Under the pieces are notes generated by a model. It was not told where the DNA came from and searched no databases. It was given only the letters and a program-made list of their open reading frames with translations. Made by a program: the position numbers and the translations under genes. A stretch of DNA of 64,000 nucleotides from Solidesulfovibrio aerotolerans. Lineage in GTDB: Bacteria; Desulfobacterota; Desulfovibrionia; Desulfovibrionales; Desulfovibrionaceae. The stretch lies in assembly GCF_009856865.1 (NCBI RefSeq), contig NZ_WVUD01000003.1:147634-211633 (forward strand), given 5' to 3'. Positions 61,385 through 64,000 of this stretch are shown piece by piece. The first letter of the stretch is position 1, and each line of letters starts with the position of its first letter.

Positions 61385-61408
61385 CCGCCGCAGGCTCACC
61401 TGCGGCGG
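61385..61408 (+). terminator. Hairpin between convergent CULT and SulP genes
   Basis: CCGCCGCAGG and CCTGCGGCGG form a 10-bp stem with loop CTCA, 42 bases after the CULT stop. No T-run follows, so termination would need the stem alone or Rho. The rest of the gap to 61514 holds no gene. Confidence 0.5.
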
Positions 61409-61514
61409 CCAGAGGATCAAGGCCAACCGCGACGGGTCCACCTTATCCCCCACGATGCAGGCATGGAGTCTGTCGAGACCTCGCCGCCGCCCGCCCAGTC
61501 TGTCCATCGAAACC

Positions 61515-63704
61515 TTAGCCCACGTTAAAGGCATGGAGTCTGGGCCGTTTGATCTGCCCGGGAGGCTGATTGTTGAGGCGGCAGACCGTGGTCAGCGGGC
61601 AGCTGTCTTCGGTACTGTCCTGGTGCGCATTGGTGTGGACGCTGCATATCGCCTTGTCGACATCGGCATAGAGATGCTCCAGCCCGATTTTTTCCAATAA
61701 CCCACTGCGGCTCATGATCGCCATGACCAGATCATTGACGCCGGAGACGGAAATATCCACTCCTCTGCTGCGACATCTGTCGATAACCAGGGACAGCGCT
61801 TCCTCACCGGACGCATCCATATCGTTTATTCCCTTTGCCTCGAGGATGATATGCTTGAGGTTCTTTTTCGATTGCAGGCGGGAGGTTATGGAATCATCCA
61901 AAAAGCTTGCATTGGCGAAAAAGAGCGGCCCATTGAAACGGACAACATCAACATAGGGACAAAGCGCCAAGCCGTTGCGGGTGGCATCGCGCAGTTCGCC
62001 TTTCTCGGTTCGGGCCAGGGAACTGACCACAGGGCGCATATTGCGATAGAGAAAGACCCCGAGGGACAGGGTGACGCCGATCAGAATGCCCTTGTCGAGA
62101 TGGGGCGCGAAGGCCAGGGTGGCCCCGAAGGTGATAATGGAGATGGCTCCGTCATACCAGGCAACTTTCCAGGAATGCACGAAACTTGACGGGTGGATGA
62201 GTCCGATGACGGCCATCATGATAACGGCCGCCAAGGTGCACTGGGGCAAATTGTAGAGCAGCGGCGTAAAAAAGAGCAAGGACACGACCACCATGGCGCT
62301 GGTGAACACGCTGGAAAAACCGGTCTGCGCCCCGGCTTGCAGGTTGACAGCCGAGCGGGAAAAGGAACCGGAGGTGGGATAGCTGTGGCTTACGGCACCG
62401 AAAATGTTGGCCAGCCCCTGGCCGATCAATTCCTGGTTCGGGTCAAGGCTCTGGCCGGTCTTGGCGGCGATGGCCTTGGCAATGGAAATGGCTTCCATAA
62501 ATCCGAGCAGCGCGATGATGGCGGCATAGGGCAATACCCCCCCCATGATGGCCAGATCGATTTTCGGCACAGCAAGGCTCGGCAGGCCGGCCGGCACGAC
62601 GCCAACCACGCTGCCACCGCCGATCATAGTCAGACGCGTCTGGTCCAGGCCCTTGTTCCCAACCTTTAAGCGCCAGGTGCGGCCGTCGGTTTTCGCTCCT
62701 GGTGCAACTTGGCCCTGCGCATAAAAGGCCAAGGCGCCATCAGGGCCGGGCACCCCTTTAAAAAGCATGCCCCGCAGCCGGGCCCGGGCCGCTTTGGCGG
62801 TGCTTTGGGCGATATCCATTTCCAGGGTGATCAGGTGCAGTTGGTTTTCGTCATCAACGGCGGTGAAGCGTTCGTCCTGGTCCTTGGCCTTGGCAATGGC
62901 CGTACTAAGGGCCGTGCGTGCGTTGGCCAGATTGGCCTGGGTGTCCATGGCCGCATTGTATTGGGCAATGTCTGCCATGGCCTGGGGATCGTTGAGGTTC
63001 TGGGCGTCCACCGTGGCATTGTGCTCAAACCCGGTGGCCCAGGCGAAAAGCGTGGTCAGGGCCACAGCGACAAGCACATTGGGAACCCGTGGCGCAAAGC
63101 GTTTGAGCAGGAACATGACGGCAAAGGCGAATCCTCCCAGGGCCAGGGTCGGCCAGTGGGTGTAGTGGAGGGCGGCCGAGAACACCTCGACGACGGTTTG
63201 GTAGTGGTGTTCGGCATTGTCCACCGACACCCCGAACATCTTCGAGAGCTGGCTGGTGGCAATGATGATGGCTGCCGCGTTGGTAAACCCGGACACCACC
63301 GGGTGCGAAAGGAAATTGACCACAAGGCCCAGGCGCAACAGGCCCAGGGAAAGCTGAAAAATACCGACGACCAGGGCCAGGAGCACGGCGTAGGCGATAA
63401 AACTGTCACTGCCGGCTGTTGCCAGCGGTTCGAGACTGGCGGCGGTCATCAGGGACACCACCGCCACCGGCCCCGTGGCCAACTGGCGGCTGGAGCCAAA
63501 GAGCGCGGCGATAAGCGGCGGCAGAAACGATGCATACAGACCGTAATGCGGTGGAAGGCCAGCCAGTTGCGCATAGGCCATACTCTGGGGAATCAGCACC
63601 AGGGCCACGGTTAAGCCGGCCATGAAATCTGCTTTCAGGCGCTCGGCCGAATAGTTAGGAAACCAACCAAGAAACGGAAGCACTTTCACTGCAAATGACA
63701 ACAT
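61515..63704 (-). CDS. SulP-family anion (sulfate) permease with STAS domain and large insert
   Basis: A 729-residue membrane transporter. The SulP signature region PQSMAYAQLAGLPPHYGLYAS and later QGLANIFGAVSHSYPTSGSFSRSAVN are present, and a C-terminal STAS domain holds ILEAKGINDMDASGEEALSLV. Between the membrane spans, residues about 227-361 form a ~135-residue polar insert (AMADIAQYNAAMDTQANLANA and similar, likely helical, then a beta-rich part) that usual SulP proteins lack. SulP proteins carry sulfate, bicarbonate or other anions; in a sulfate reducer sulfate uptake is plausible. The ATG at 63704 has AGAGGG upstream. Confidence 0.9.
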   Translation of the reverse strand: MLSFAVKVLPFLGWFPNYSAERLKADFMAGLTVALVLIPQSMAYAQLAGLPPHYGLYASFLPPLIAALFGSSRQLATGPVAVVSLMTAASLEPLATAGSDSFIAYAVLLALVVGIFQLSLGLLRLGLVVNFLSHPVVSGFTNAAAIIIATSQLSKMFGVSVDNAEHHYQTVVEVFSAALHYTHWPTLALGGFAFAVMFLLKRFAPRVPNVLVAVALTTLFAWATGFEHNATVDAQNLNDPQAMADIAQYNAAMDTQANLANARTALSTAIAKAKDQDERFTAVDDENQLHLITLEMDIAQSTAKAARARLRGMLFKGVPGPDGALAFYAQGQVAPGAKTDGRTWRLKVGNKGLDQTRLTMIGGGSVVGVVPAGLPSLAVPKIDLAIMGGVLPYAAIIALLGFMEAISIAKAIAAKTGQSLDPNQELIGQGLANIFGAVSHSYPTSGSFSRSAVNLQAGAQTGFSSVFTSAMVVVSLLFFTPLLYNLPQCTLAAVIMMAVIGLIHPSSFVHSWKVAWYDGAISIITFGATLAFAPHLDKGILIGVTLSLGVFLYRNMRPVVSSLARTEKGELRDATRNGLALCPYVDVVRFNGPLFFANASFLDDSITSRLQSKKNLKHIILEAKGINDMDASGEEALSLVIDRCRSRGVDISVSGVNDLVMAIMSRSGLLEKIGLEHLYADVDKAICSVHTNAHQDSTEDSCPLTTVCRLNNQPPGQIKRPRLHAFNVG

Positions 63705-63938
63705 GATCCCTCTCTCAAAAGCACAGCATTGAGACCCGTATCGGTGCTGCTGCTGGAATCTGCCTTTGGTCGGCAGCCTGTCCGGCCGCTGCCAAGGTGC
63801 TTTCGCGCGACGCACCGCCAACCAAAGGACAAAGCAAGGTTTGAACCAAAGTTTTTAAACATTTAACACCATGTAATAATAACGAGTAAACCCCCGGCTC
63901 TGCCGGGGGACTCACAAAGTTTGACAGTTCCGGGAATC

Positions 63939-63989
63939 GGAAGCCTCCATCGCTTGAACCGCTCAAAGTTCAAACAGACGGAGGCTTCC
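63939..63989 (+). promoter_or_regulatory. Long hairpin masking the transposase ribosome site
   Basis: GGAAGCCTCC (63939-63948) pairs with GGAGGCTTCC (63980-63989), and inside it TTGAAC (63954-63959) pairs with GTTCAA (63968-63973). The 3' arm contains the GGAGG ribosome site of the gene starting at 63991, so the RNA would hide its own start. IS200 transposase is known to be held down by such a structure. Confidence 0.6.
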
Positions 63990-63990
63990 T

Positions 63991-64000
63991 GTGAACGACT
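63991..64000 (+). CDS. Probable IS200/IS605 transposase, only first codons in window
   Basis: A GTG start with GGAGG six bases upstream begins V/M-N-D at the last ten bases. IS200-type TnpA proteins often start MNDY. The call rests mainly on the upstream hairpins; the coding part visible is too short to prove it. Confidence 0.45.

Larger units (their letters stand above)
63885..64000 (+). mobile_element. Left end of an IS200/IS605-like insertion sequence, truncated by window edge
   Basis: The end of the window has a GC hairpin CCCCCGGC TCT GCCGGGGG (63891-63909), then a leader hairpin and the start of a transposase gene reading V/M-N-D. This order matches IS200-type elements, whose ends are hairpins rather than terminal inverted repeats. 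The exact left boundary cannot be fixed without the right end or an empty site. Confidence 0.55.

Noticed and set aside
61458..61543. Repeat of AGGCATGGAGTCTG near the SulP stop
   Set aside because: Two 14-base copies, one inside the SulP C-terminus; too short to say more than local duplication.
1..64000. CRISPR arrays, tRNA or rRNA genes, prophage or toxin-antitoxin cassettes
   Set aside because: No spaced direct repeats, no tRNA-like cloverleaf with T-loop, and no phage or toxin motifs were found by reading both strands.

Overview
The window is high-GC DNA, dense with genes, that reads as the chromosome of a sulfate-reducing deltaproteobacterium of the Desulfovibrio/Solidesulfovibrio type. 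This is inferred from gene content and style: ferredoxin-fused nitroreductases, a short MetH without the activation domain, a fused IspDF, short-form N-acetylglutamate-synthase-like GNAT protein, amphi-Trp protein, SulP permease, selenoprotein machinery, and dispersed GC-rich hairpin repeats between genes. The species cannot be fixed from the sequence alone.

Layout. 1-6.6 kb (minus strand): an envelope and signalling run (DsbA-like protein, PAS histidine kinase with an unusual Cys-rich tail, NlpC/P60 hydrolase, ferredoxin-nitroreductase, L,D-transpeptidase, Hpt protein, SPOR lipoprotein). 6.7-11.2 kb: rhodanese lipoprotein, a large GT87-like/GT2 fusion, a DUF547 protein and a small secreted protein. 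11.2-15.6 kb (plus): RNase P RNA with its promoter, ispDF, a block of hairpin repeats, cysS, a metallo-beta-lactamase-fold protein. 15.4-22.3 kb (minus): small BFD-like Fe-S protein, radA, zinc-ribbon protein, hpt, GNAT, TlpA-like thioredoxin, metH. 22.4-40.8 kb (plus): rpoH with a recognisable promoter and structured leader, TPR and LolB-like lipoproteins, carbon genes rpiB-tkt-glpX, mnmG, PilZ protein, CorC-like protein, lnt, prfB with its programmed frameshift, a GGDEF cyclase, a FlhG/MinD-like ATPase, HU, and two tandem UshA-like secreted proteins. 40.9-51 kb (minus): second ferredoxin-nitroreductase, glycosyltransferase-like protein, SpoIIE phosphatase, typA, PAS kinase, iron alcohol dehydrogenase, YdjC-type deacetylase, elbB. 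51.1-56.1 kb (plus): a tightly overlapping operon ending in selD. 56.2-57.4 kb: an AT-rich membrane protein gene coupled to a dienelactone-hydrolase-like gene. 57.6-61.3 kb: hypothetical protein, amphi-Trp protein, HAD and APH-like proteins, and a CULT (cereblon-like) domain protein behind a potentially structured leader. 61.5-63.7 kb: SulP permease. The right edge is the start of an IS200/IS605-like element.

The most interesting system is selenium-related. The second of two tandem UshA-like proteins (39936-40817) has an in-frame TGA exactly where its neighbour has the second Cys of a CxxC motif, followed by a SECIS-like stem-loop; this reads as a secreted CxxU selenoprotein. Both paralogs appear to have lost the metal ligands of the 5'-nucleotidase family, so the scaffold may have been turned to redox work. 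selD in the same window is itself Sec-containing (TGA at codon 14 with a SECIS-like hairpin) and is translationally coupled to a small CxxC protein. All functional calls rest on reading motifs by eye; no database search was possible.
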